DNA of 9,740 nt from Lachnospiraceae bacterium (GCA_017435025.1 JAFSFU010000165.1:1-9740), one strand, 5' to 3'. Shown: positions 1 to 6,049, counted from the stretch's first letter. The notes: generated by a model not told the origin, from the letters alone. Numbers and translations are program-made.

Positions 1-1295
1 CTCGGAGCAGCGGCCATAACAGCACCGATCTCCATTCTCTTAGCAACGTATCCCGGATGATATAATTCTTTTACATAACCGGTTGCAAGACCGATCTGGT
101 TACCGTAGGAGCTGTAACCGTGAGCAGCTTCTGTCACGATCTTTCTCTGCGGAAGTTTACCTTTCATTGTCTCGCTTAATGATTTTGTCGGATCTGCGGC
201 ACCTGTCACACGCATTGCCTGGTATACATAAGTACGGCCGGAAAGCGGATCACGGATTGCACCGCCGAGACATGTTGCAGCACCACCGAACGGCTCGATC
301 TCAGTCGGGTGGTTGTGTGTCTCGTTCTTAAAGTTTACAAGCCACTCCTCTGTCTTTCCGTCAATCTCAACCGGAACAACGATGGAGCATGCATTGATCT
401 CTTCGGATTCCTCAAGGTCTTCTACTTTACCTTCCTTGCGAAGCTTCTTCGCACCGAGGCATGCAAGATCCATAAGGCAAACGAACTTGTCATCTCTGCC
501 TTTGTACATCTCCTGATGATCAGCAAGATATTTCTTAAATGTATCTTCGATCGGCTTTCTGTATTCACCGTCTGTGAAGGAAATATTCTTAAGCTCTGTG
601 GAGAATGTGGTATGACGGCAGTGGTCAGACCAATATGTATCAAGAACACGGATCTCTGTCACGGACGGATCACGGTTCTCTTCGTTCTTATAGTAATTGT
701 GAATATGCTGGAAATCCTTGAATGTCATAGCAAGGTTTAAGGACTTGTAGAGTACGTTTAACTCTTCCTCATTCATTGCTCTGAATCCCTCGAAAATAGC
801 CACATCAGCCGGTCTCTCAAACACAGTCACCAGTGTTTCCGGGATTTCTTCCATTGCTTCACGAGAGTCAACCGGGTTGATACAGAACGCTTTGATCGCT
901 GCGATCTGCTCAGTTGTTAATTCACCGGAAATAACATAAGTTGTAGCGGATTTGATTACCGGTTCTTCATCCTCTTTTAAGAGTTTTACACACTGCTCAG
1001 CAGAGTCTGCTCTCTGGTCGAACTGACCCGGAAGGTACTCTACGGAGAAAACGGTGTCTTCTGCATTGTGCGGGAATGCAGTCTCATAAACATCATCTAC
1101 CGGCGGCTCACAGAAGATTGTAGCCACTGCCTGCTTATAGATATCCTCAGAAATATTCTCGATATCGTAGCGAATCAGTACACGAACACCGGTAACTCCG
1201 GAAATATTAAGGTAGCTCTCGATTTCTGCACGAAGCTCCTTCGCCTGAACAGCAAATTCCGGTTTCTTTTCCACAAATACGCGCTTAACGCTCAT
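1..1295 (-). CDS. purL: Phosphoribosylformylglycinamidine synthase, N-terminal third (partial)
   Basis: PurL makes FGAM from FGAR, glutamine and ATP, the fourth step of de novo purine synthesis, in the cytoplasm. The 431 codons present are open without a stop and run off the left edge. Visible in order are a PurS-like N-terminal part (about residues 1-150), a linker, the signature DTYWSDHCRHTTF (219-231), and FKNETHNHPTEIEPFGGAA (322-340), followed by LGGAIRDPLSGR (343-354). These are the FGAM-synthase ATP/substrate motifs with the conserved histidines. The PurS-like part joined to the synthetase part indicates the large single-chain type (usually about 1,250 residues with a C-terminal glutaminase), so roughly two thirds is missing. 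Start: AGGAGG at 1302-1307 lies 6 bases before the ATG at 1293-1295; an ATG two codons upstream abuts the Shine-Dalgarno and is less likely. It is probably transcribed on its own, because a promoter candidate lies between it and the upstream gene. Confidence 0.95.
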   Translation of the reverse strand, partial: MSVKRVFVEKKPEFAVQAKELRAEIESYLNISGVTGVRVLIRYDIENISEDIYKQAVATIFCEPPVDDVYETAFPHNAEDTVFSVEYLPGQFDQRADSAEQCVKLLKEDEEPVIKSATTYVISGELTTEQIAAIKAFCINPVDSREAMEEIPETLVTVFERPADVAIFEGFRAMNEEELNVLYKSLNLAMTFKDFQHIHNYYKNEENRDPSVTEIRVLDTYWSDHCRHTTFSTELKNISFTDGEYRKPIEDTFKKYLADHQEMYKGRDDKFVCLMDLACLGAKKLRKEGKVEDLEESEEINACSIVVPVEIDGKTEEWLVNFKNETHNHPTEIEPFGGAATCLGGAIRDPLSGRTYVYQAMRVTGAADPTKSLSETMKGKLPQRKIVTEAAHGYSSYGNQIGLATGYVKELYHPGYVAKRMEIGAVMAAAP

Positions 1296-1343
1296 GGTCA
1301 TCCTCCTTATGATTTTGACATTCGTACTTTTATTACATGTATC

Positions 1344-1373
1344 ATCCTATCACACAGATGTGTAATTAGTAAA
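1344..1373 (-). promoter_or_regulatory. Candidate purL promoter
   Basis: On the minus strand TTTACT (1368-1373) and TAGGAT (1344-1349) are separated by 18 bases, each matching consensus at 4 of 6 positions. Transcription would start near 1337, giving a leader of about 40 bases. The boxes are modest, and the call rests mainly on position ahead of purL. I see no purine riboswitch fold and no B. subtilis-type PurBox in the 120-base gap. Confidence 0.4.
1349..1366. promoter_or_regulatory. Operator-like 18-bp palindrome in the purL promoter
   Basis: The plus strand reads ATCACACAGATGTGTAAT: arms ACACA/TGTGT around a 2-base centre, with matching AT/AT ends. It occupies almost exactly the spacer of the candidate purL promoter, where a bound protein would block RNA polymerase. 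The half-site is not the CGAA-containing PurBox, and I cannot assign it to a regulator. Confidence 0.35.
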
Positions 1374-1391
1374 ATTAATATATTTAATTTT
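1371..1391. repeat. AT-only inverted repeat downstream of the sigma-like gene
   Basis: AAAATTAA (1371-1378) and TTAATTTT (1384-1391) are a perfect 8-bp inverted repeat with a 5-base loop. It lies 28 bases after the stop of the sigma-like gene and upstream of purL, touching the candidate purL -35. It could be a weak terminator for the sigma-like mRNA, but with no G-C pairs the hairpin would be unstable. I see no better terminator in 1296-1418. Confidence 0.3.
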
Positions 1392-1418
1392 ATTTATTAG
1401 CATTGCTTCTATATGTTT

Positions 1419-2069
1419 CTAACTCTGCAGGCTGCGGTTGGCTTCGCTGAGACTAAGGGCGTCCATTGTCACCTTCATGATCTCGCGAACCTCATCTTCC
1501 GTCATTTTCATAAATTCTGCAAGTTCTTCCAACTTTGGTTCTCTTCCAAAACGCTCTGCCAAACTCTTGGATACTTCCTGAAGGACATTGACTTTCGCCA
1601 ACATCTCCTCCTCAATATCCATTTCCGTCTTCTGTTCCGCGATCACTTCTTCTAACCGCACACAGATGCGACTCTCCAAAAGTTTATCAAAACTGCCTTC
1701 AAATCCCTCATCCGCCAGCATCATCAGTTCCATACTGGCCTCCTGGATCAAGTCCGCCATCGGAACACCGCGGTTGATATAATTCTGAACATACATCAGG
1801 GCTTTTCTGAGATTTCCTTCGATCAGCCGCTCTCTGGCATTTCCGTCACCGGCTTTGATCTTACTCAAAAGAGCGATATTTTCCTCATCCGTGCAAGGGG
1901 TGATTGCTGCAAGTTCTTCCATATAGACGCGGTAGATATCTTCCGTCTGCATCTCTGTCTCGTCGGATTCCTCCACGTAAGCCTCATCTGTCATCTCTGC
2001 AGTTTCTTCCGTATCCCAAACCGGCTCCATATCTGACTCAGACTTCCCCGCATAGCGAATCTTTCGCAT
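1419..2069 (-). CDS. Sigma-70-like protein lacking region 4 and with a degenerate region 2.3/2.4
   Basis: The protein has 216 residues from the ATG at 2069. Residues 11-45 are very acidic. Residues 44-105 resemble sigma-70 regions 1.2-2.1 (YRVYMEELAAITP, then RERLIEGNLRKA), and MADLIQEASMELM (104-116) matches region 2.2, the main contact with the beta-prime clamp helices. The next stretch (about 120-147) should hold the aromatic melting and -10 recognition residues (FSTYATWWIRQAI in RpoD), but reads FDKLLESRICVRLEEVI and has none of the tryptophans. Residues 153-208 resemble region 3 (SLAERFGREPKLEELAEFM). The protein then ends, with no region 4 helix-turn-helix for the -35 box. It therefore probably binds core polymerase but should not recognise promoters in the classical way; a decoy or polymerase-associated regulator is an inference. 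Start: AAGGAAG sits 8 bases upstream. ATG 2075 is an alternative, while the ATG-less extension to 2138 would begin upstream of the promoter's start point. Confidence 0.85.
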   Translation of the reverse strand: MRKIRYAGKSESDMEPVWDTEETAEMTDEAYVEESDETEMQTEDIYRVYMEELAAITPCTDEENIALLSKIKAGDGNARERLIEGNLRKALMYVQNYINRGVPMADLIQEASMELMMLADEGFEGSFDKLLESRICVRLEEVIAEQKTEMDIEEEMLAKVNVLQEVSKSLAERFGREPKLEELAEFMKMTEDEVREIMKVTMDALSLSEANRSLQS

Positions 2070-2109
2070 CCCCATCACTTCCTTTCTAAACATACTCATA
2101 GATATACTT

Positions 2110-2138
2110 ATCATACCATAAAATCTGCCCCTTTTCAA
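2110..2138 (-). promoter_or_regulatory. Promoter of the sigma-like gene
   Basis: On the minus strand TTGAAA (2133-2138) and TATGAT (2110-2115) are separated by 17 bases, with TG one base upstream of the -10 box (extended -10). Each box matches consensus at 5 of 6 positions. Transcription should start near 2103, leaving a leader of about 34 bases before the ATG at 2069. This is a housekeeping-type, probably strong promoter. Confidence 0.75.
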
Positions 2139-2160
2139 ACCATTCTTCCTGTGATAAAAT
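2132..2160 (+). promoter_or_regulatory. Candidate lysR-type gene promoter
   Basis: TTTTCA (2132-2137) and TAAAAT (2155-2160) are 17 bases apart on the plus strand, with start near 2167, just upstream of AGGAGG at 2175-2180. The -35 overlaps the -35 of the divergent sigma-like promoter, so the two polymerases would compete. An ATAAA (2154-2158)/TTTAT (2169-2173) inverted repeat next to it could be a LysR-type autoregulatory site, but it is AT-rich and weak. Confidence 0.4.
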
Positions 2161-2184
2161 TAGAAAGATTTATTAGGAGGTCTA

Positions 2185-3063
2185 ATGATGGATATTAATT
2201 ACGAATTATATAAAGTGTTTTATTATGTTGCAGAGACTCTCAGCTTTTCTGAGGCATCCAAACAGCTATTTATCTCTCAGTCTGCCGTAAGTCAATCAAT
2301 CAAAGTCCTTGAAAAGAAACTTGGTCAGAGCCTGTTTCTTCGAAGCACAAAAAAGGTGCAGCTCACTCCGGAGGGAGAAATTCTGTTTAAACACATTGAG
2401 CCGGCTATGCATCTGATCCGAAAAGGCGAAAACCAGCTTTTAGAAGCCAATTCCCTGAATGGCGGTCAGCTCCGCATCGCAGCCAGTGACACCATCTGTC
2501 GTTACTTTCTGGTTCCGTACCTGAATAAGTTCCATAGTCTCTACCCGAATGTCCATATCAAAGTGACCAATTCCACTTCGATTGAATGTGCACACCATCT
2601 GGAGAAAGGTGAAGTGGATTTCATCATAACAAATTCACCCAACTCCGGGCTTACCAGCGCCATGAATGTGCGCCCGATCAAAGAATTTCATGATGTATTT
2701 GTCGCTAACGCCGAGCACTTTCCTCTTTTCGGACAAAAGCTGTCATTAAGACAACTGCAGGAGTATCCGATCATGATGCTGGACCGCAAAAGTACCACCA
2801 GTGAATTTCTCCATTCTCAGTTCCAAAAATCCCATTTGGATCTGGTTCCTGAAATCGAACTGGTCAGCAATGATCTCCTAATCGATCTGGCCCGCATCGG
2901 TCTCGGTATCGCCTTTGTCCCGGACTTCTGTATTCCAACCAATGAAAAAGAACTGTTCCTCCTTGATTTGGAAGAACAGTTCCCATCCAGAAATCTGGTT
3001 GTCGCTTACAATGAAACAATGCCGATATCCCAATCCGCAAAGCACTTTATGGAGATGCTGTAG
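2185..3063 (+). CDS. LysR-family transcriptional regulator
   Basis: The protein has 292 residues, the usual LysR length. The N-terminal winged helix-turn-helix spans about residues 5-65 with the classic FSEASKQLFISQSAVSQSIK (21-40) and LFLRSTKKVQLTPEG (50-64). A linker helix follows, and a two-lobed effector-binding domain begins near GQLRIAASDTICRYFLVPYL (94-113). Other family hallmarks are KGEVDFIIT (141-149) and ARIGLGIAFVPD (236-247). The effector and target genes cannot be read from sequence. AGGAGG at 2175-2180 lies 4 bases before ATG 2185 and 7 before ATG 2188; the second may be the real start, giving 291 residues. The gene is divergent from the sigma-like gene, which is therefore a candidate target, as LysR proteins often regulate their divergent neighbour. 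Its 3' end overlaps the convergent helicase gene by 17 bp. I find no U-tract terminator for it on the plus strand. Confidence 0.95.
   Translation: MMDINYELYKVFYYVAETLSFSEASKQLFISQSAVSQSIKVLEKKLGQSLFLRSTKKVQLTPEGEILFKHIEPAMHLIRKGENQLLEANSLNGGQLRIAASDTICRYFLVPYLNKFHSLYPNVHIKVTNSTSIECAHHLEKGEVDFIITNSPNSGLTSAMNVRPIKEFHDVFVANAEHFPLFGQKLSLRQLQEYPIMMLDRKSTTSEFLHSQFQKSHLDLVPEIELVSNDLLIDLARIGLGIAFVPDFCIPTNEKELFLLDLEEQFPSRNLVVAYNETMPISQSAKHFMEML
2945..2982 (-). terminator. Probable terminator of the nuclease-helicase gene, inside lysR
   Basis: On the minus strand GAACTGTTC (2974-2982) and GAACAGTTC (2950-2958) are perfect 9-bp arms. After one mismatch the stem continues for 3 bp around a 7-base loop, and five T residues (2945-2949) follow the stem directly. 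It begins 64 bases past the helicase stop codon at 3047. The stem is only moderately GC-rich. The DNA also encodes LysR residues 254-266, so the hairpin is under double constraint if real. Confidence 0.5.
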
Positions 3064-5422
3064 CCCAAAAGTCTGCGATACAATGTGAGACATTGTTCCG
3101 ATTGACCATCTGAAAATGCTCCCATTCTCTTGGAAACAATTCCAGGTAATCACGCCGCAAAAAGCGGTCATCCAGCAATAAGAGCAAACCTTTATCTTCA
3201 GGCGTCCGGATCTCACGTCCGGCCGCCTGTAATACTTTATTCATTCCAGGAAACTGATAAGCGAAATCAAATCCCCTCTCCTCTGTATCATCAAAATATC
3301 CCTTTAAAATTTCCTGTTCCACACAGACCATCGGAAGTCCCGTACCGACAACGATCACACCGATCAGACGCTCTTCTTTCAAGTCAATTCCCTCTGAGAA
3401 TACACCGCCCATGACACAAAAGGCAACCAGCGAATGATCCCGTTCCCTATCAAATTCTTCCAAAAACTCATTTCGTTCTGCTTCACTCATCGAAGTCCCT
3501 TGCACCAGCAGATCTGCCTCCAGCGGCTCATCATCCAGAATCGCCTCTATCTCAGCCATATATTGATAGGACGGAAAGAATACCATGTAATTCCCCGCAC
3601 GACTCTCCGCAACCGCACGAATATAATCCACAACCTTCCGATATTCATTTTCGTTTCTTCTTGTATATTTACTGCTCACGTCTGTTGCGATCATAAGGAG
3701 ACGGTTTTCCTCTTTAAACGGCGAGTTTGCATAGACCGCATAATCGTCTTCATTCCCTGAAAGCAGTGATTTGTAATATTTGATCGGTAACAGTGTCGCC
3801 GAAAACAAGATTGTACCATTCCCCTGCGACATACACTGGGACAAAATTCTCGAAGGATTCACACAGAGCAGACGCACCTGAAACAAACTAGCGCTCACAT
3901 TTTCCGCATAAATGCGGTAATGATCATCCAACTGTTCATATGCGTTTAAAAAATCGCGCAGACAGAAATAAAAGTCCAGCACCGTATCTCTGCCTTCAAA
4001 ATCAGGAAAGTCTTCCATGAAGTTTTCCATCTCTGCAAAAACACTCATGACGGACGCAGCCAATGCAGTAATATCCGTCAGCACCTGCCAAGCCTCGCAC
4101 TCCCGCTTCATAGATAACATCAGCTTATTGCATTTATCCAGCTGTTTTTCTAATTTTGCTGACTTTCCTTTAATGATTCGTTTAACTTCCAGCACATCTT
4201 CTTTTCGAATCACCGCACTGTACATCTCTCTTGCACGTGCAACCAGATTGTGCGCCTCATCGATCAAAAACAGGTATTCACCTTTGTTCCCGTCAGCAAA
4301 GTATCGTTTTAACCGCACATTCGGATCAAACACATAATTGTAATCGCAGATGATTCCATCGGTCCAGTTGGAGATATCCAGGCAATACTCGAATGGACAT
4401 ACCCGGTATTTCTCCGCATAATCCAAAATCTTCTCTCTGGTCATCTCCTGTTCCAGATGAATGATATCGAAGACCGCCTCGTTGACCCGGTCAAAATGTC
4501 CCTTCGCATACGGACATGCCTCCGGATTGCATTCCGTCTTCTCCATTGGACACAGTTTCTCTTTTGCGGTGATCGTCACAGAACTGAAATTTAGTCCTTT
4601 TTCTCTCAGAATACGCAAGGATTCTTCTGCAACCGTCCGAGTGATCGTTTTAGCAGTCAGATAGAACAATTTCTCTCCTTTTCCTTCTCCGATTGCTTTC
4701 ACTGCCGGGAAAACCGTTGAAAGTGTCTTTCCGATACCGGTCGGTGCCTGAATAAACAAACGTTGTCCTCTGGCAATGGTCTTATAAACAGATACTACCA
4801 GATCACGTTGTCCCTCACGGTATGCAAATGGAAATTCCAATGCCTGAATCGATGCATTTCGAACCAATTCGTGATGATAGGAATATCTGGCCCATTTCAA
4901 ATACTCGTGAACCACAGACTTAAACCACTGCTCCAGTTCCTCCTTTGATCGATCCACATGGAACCGTTTTACTTCTTCCGTTTCCAGATTTGCGTATGTA
5001 ATCTGAAGTCTGACACCATCCAGATTATAATCGCAGCAATAAAAATAACCGTAACACATGGCCTGTGCAAGATGAATCGTGATCGGTTCTTCCAACCGAT
5101 TGATATCCATATACATGCCCTTGATTTCATCAATGGTTACTATTCCATTCTCTTCGATAATGCCGTCAGCACGACCTTCCACCAGAAGCTGAATCTCCTG
5201 CTCCTCATCCTCAACCAAATGTTTTAACGGAACCTCAGCACGATAATTGGCTCCCATCCGTTTTTGGATCTTCCTATGGATACGCCCGCCAGCCAACATA
5301 GCATCTTTCTGTGCCGCAGCAGAATGGCGGTTGTCTATATCTCCGGAGCGCAGGACAAACTCCACCAGATTTCGAACAGAAATCCTCACCAGCCGTCTGC
5401 CGTTGTCGTATTCTTTATTCAT
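3047..5422 (-). CDS. PD-(D/E)XK nuclease fused to XPD/DinG-type iron-sulfur DNA helicase
   Basis: The protein has 791 residues from ATG 5422. Counting from an upstream ATG at 5449 (9 residues longer), an N-terminal RecB/Cas4-like nuclease fold shows His58 (GGRIHRK), GRAD (92-95), DEIK (107-110) and QAMCY (129-133). These are the H, G-x-x-D, E-x-K and Q-x-x-x-Y motifs of that superfamily. The helicase follows: Walker A APTGIGKT (235-242); four cysteines for the 4Fe-4S domain (C300, C307, C312 in ACPYAKG, C351 in CPFEYC); DYNYVFDP (369-376); DEAH (397-400); SATLLP (550-555); and motif VI QAAGREIR (741-748) with the arginine finger. All catalytic motifs look intact. It should be an ATP-dependent 5'-3' DNA helicase with nuclease activity in DNA repair; the exact role is unknown. 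AGGAGG (5436-5441) is 13 bases before ATG 5422. The ATG at 5449 lies about 2 bases after the predicted transcription start, which argues against it. The 3' end overlaps lysR by 17 bp. Confidence 0.93.
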   Translation of the reverse strand: MNKEYDNGRRLVRISVRNLVEFVLRSGDIDNRHSAAAQKDAMLAGGRIHRKIQKRMGANYRAEVPLKHLVEDEEQEIQLLVEGRADGIIEENGIVTIDEIKGMYMDINRLEEPITIHLAQAMCYGYFYCCDYNLDGVRLQITYANLETEEVKRFHVDRSKEELEQWFKSVVHEYLKWARYSYHHELVRNASIQALEFPFAYREGQRDLVVSVYKTIARGQRLFIQAPTGIGKTLSTVFPAVKAIGEGKGEKLFYLTAKTITRTVAEESLRILREKGLNFSSVTITAKEKLCPMEKTECNPEACPYAKGHFDRVNEAVFDIIHLEQEMTREKILDYAEKYRVCPFEYCLDISNWTDGIICDYNYVFDPNVRLKRYFADGNKGEYLFLIDEAHNLVARAREMYSAVIRKEDVLEVKRIIKGKSAKLEKQLDKCNKLMLSMKRECEAWQVLTDITALAASVMSVFAEMENFMEDFPDFEGRDTVLDFYFCLRDFLNAYEQLDDHYRIYAENVSASLFQVRLLCVNPSRILSQCMSQGNGTILFSATLLPIKYYKSLLSGNEDDYAVYANSPFKEENRLLMIATDVSSKYTRRNENEYRKVVDYIRAVAESRAGNYMVFFPSYQYMAEIEAILDDEPLEADLLVQGTSMSEAERNEFLEEFDRERDHSLVAFCVMGGVFSEGIDLKEERLIGVIVVGTGLPMVCVEQEILKGYFDDTEERGFDFAYQFPGMNKVLQAAGREIRTPEDKGLLLLLDDRFLRRDYLELFPREWEHFQMVNRNNVSHCIADFWATASP

Positions 5423-5457
5423 CGTTTGTTCTGCACCTCCTCTCCTCATCCTTTCAC

Positions 5458-5486
5458 ATTATAAGTCTATTTTTTATATAGCGCAA
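5458..5486 (-). promoter_or_regulatory. Promoter of the nuclease-helicase gene
   Basis: On the minus strand TTGCGC (5481-5486) and a perfect TATAAT (5458-5463) are separated by 17 bases. Transcription would start near 5451, which fixes the translation start at 5422 rather than 5449. The gene is therefore transcribed separately from the HPr-like gene upstream, which has its own terminator. Confidence 0.75.
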
Positions 5487-5500
5487 GATATCTGGAGCTT

Positions 5501-5517
5501 TACCGGCTCTGCCGGTA
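5501..5517. repeat. Perfect GC-rich hairpin upstream of the helicase promoter
   Basis: TACCGGC (5501-5507) and GCCGGTA (5511-5517) are perfect 7-bp arms with a 3-base loop, in otherwise AT-rich DNA. No T-run follows on either strand, so it is not an intrinsic terminator. It lies 15 bp upstream of the helicase -35 box and could be a protein-binding palindrome. Confidence 0.4.
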
Positions 5518-5542
5518 CACAGATACACCGTTTATAGCAAAC

Positions 5543-5587
5543 AAAAAGGACATCCTGCATCCTCTCAGATGTAACGATGTCCTTTTT
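5543..5587 (-). terminator. Rho-independent terminator of the HPr-like gene (bidirectional form)
   Basis: AAAAAGGACATC (5543-5554) and GATGTCCTTTTT (5576-5587) are perfect 12-bp arms. The 21-base loop contains a second short stem (CATC/GATG). On the minus strand the stem ends in a run of T followed by GTTTG. It starts 38 bases after the HPr-like stop codon. The A/T ends make it able to work in both directions, although no plus-strand gene ends here. Confidence 0.85.
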
Positions 5588-5625
5588 AATCAATAATTTC
5601 AATTACATTATATCCGGAAACCCGA

Positions 5626-5874
5626 TTATGCAACTGCAACTTTTCTATCAGCACTCATGGTATCCATAAAGTCTTCAAACATGCGCTCTTCGCCATCATA
5701 TTCAACAGTGAATGCCTTTGCAAGATCCAGGCTTAACACACCTAAAATAGACTTTGCATCAATGATAAAATGATTGAAACGTACATTGACGTCAAAATCA
5801 CATTCGTTTGCCAATGCTACAAATTTTTTTGCATCCTGAATAGTGTCAAGTTTGATTTTTTTCTGCTTTGTCAT
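5626..5874 (-). CDS. HPr-family protein without the phosphorylatable histidine (Crh-like)
   Basis: The protein has 82 residues, near HPr size (about 85-88). The region around residues 39-51, DAKSILGVLSLDL, matches the HPr Ser46 site, with Ser42 as the serine that HPr kinase would phosphorylate. The upstream part aligns with HPr (FVALANECDFDVNV against VLVQTASKYDADVNL), but the HPr active-site stretch GIHARPAT is replaced by TIQDAKKF, so Gln13 stands where His15 should be. The PTS phosphocarrier role is thus lost. In B. subtilis, Crh has the same His-to-Gln change and acts only as a CcpA co-repressor when Ser46 is phosphorylated. A regulatory rather than transport role here is inferred; orthology to Crh is not claimed, as the surrounding residues differ. 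AAGGAG (5882-5887) lies 7 bases before the ATG. The gene is monocistronic, with its own promoter, cre site and terminator. Confidence 0.9.
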   Translation of the reverse strand: MTKQKKIKLDTIQDAKKFVALANECDFDVNVRFNHFIIDAKSILGVLSLDLAKAFTVEYDGEERMFEDFMDTMSADRKVAVA

Positions 5875-5936
5875 GTTTTCTCTCCTTATTCCTTATGGAA
5901 CCACACTCGTTTGTTTTTCTCTTTTATTCCTCGTTT

Positions 5937-5965
5937 TTTATAGCATGAAAACGGTTTCACGTCAA
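5937..5965 (-). promoter_or_regulatory. Promoter of the HPr-like gene
   Basis: On the minus strand TTGACG (5960-5965) and TATAAA (5937-5942) are separated by 17 bases, with a TGC extended -10. Both boxes match at 5 of 6 positions. Transcription would start near 5930, leaving a leader of about 55 bases. The spacer is filled by a CcpA site. Confidence 0.8.
5946..5959. promoter_or_regulatory. CcpA catabolite-responsive element (cre)
   Basis: The plus strand reads TGAAAACGGTTTCA, fitting the cre consensus TGWAANCGNTNWCA at every position, with the preceding A also fitting the wider form. It lies wholly between the -35 and -10 boxes of the HPr-like gene, so bound CcpA should repress by blocking polymerase. 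The tRNA-Trp promoter starts about 100 bases away and is probably outside its reach. Confidence 0.8.
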
Positions 5966-6021
5966 CAGACACATTTCACCATCTTTTGCGGTTTCCATTC
6001 CGGTTTTTGTCACTTTTCACT

Positions 6022-6049
6022 ATTGTAGAAATTTTATTAAAAATTTCAA
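6022..6049 (-). promoter_or_regulatory. Possible second, upstream promoter of the HPr-like gene
   Basis: On the minus strand TTGAAA (6044-6049) and TACAAT (6022-6027), each 5 of 6 to consensus, are 16 bases apart. A start near 6015 would give a leader of about 140 bases passing through the cre site. Such matches are easily found by chance in DNA this AT-rich. Confidence 0.25.
6028..6047. repeat. AT-rich inverted repeat between the HPr-like and tRNA-Trp promoters
   Basis: GAAATTTT (6028-6035) and AAAATTTC (6040-6047) are perfect 8-bp arms around ATTA; ATTGT (6022-6026) and ACAAT (6054-6058) add an outer pair. It ends 10 bases before the tRNA -35 box, where A/T-rich tracts commonly act as UP elements for stable-RNA promoters. 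Confidence 0.3.

Noticed and set aside
309..740. Plus-strand open frame of 143 codons
   Set aside because: It is antisense to purL, whose minus-strand frame is open throughout with clear family motifs. The plus-strand translation resembles no protein.
1315..1320. Plus-strand TTGACA upstream of purL
   Set aside because: There is no acceptable -10 at 16-18 bases and no plus-strand gene downstream.
1296..1418. Purine riboswitch or PurBox ahead of purL
   Set aside because: The 120 bases contain no xpt-type aptamer loops and no paired CGAA-type boxes.
2070..2138. 23-residue N-terminal extension of the sigma-like protein
   Set aside because: It would begin within the -35 box of the gene's own promoter, upstream of the predicted transcription start. 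The ATG at 2069 has a better spaced Shine-Dalgarno.
3080..3096. ACAATGT/ACATTGT hairpin just after the lysR stop, considered as its terminator
   Set aside because: No T-run follows (TCCGATTG), and the bases are helicase codons. It is probably chance.
5423..5449. Upstream ATG (5449) of the nuclease-helicase
   Set aside because: It lies about 2 bases from the predicted transcription start and has no ribosome site. ATG 5422 follows AGGAGG.
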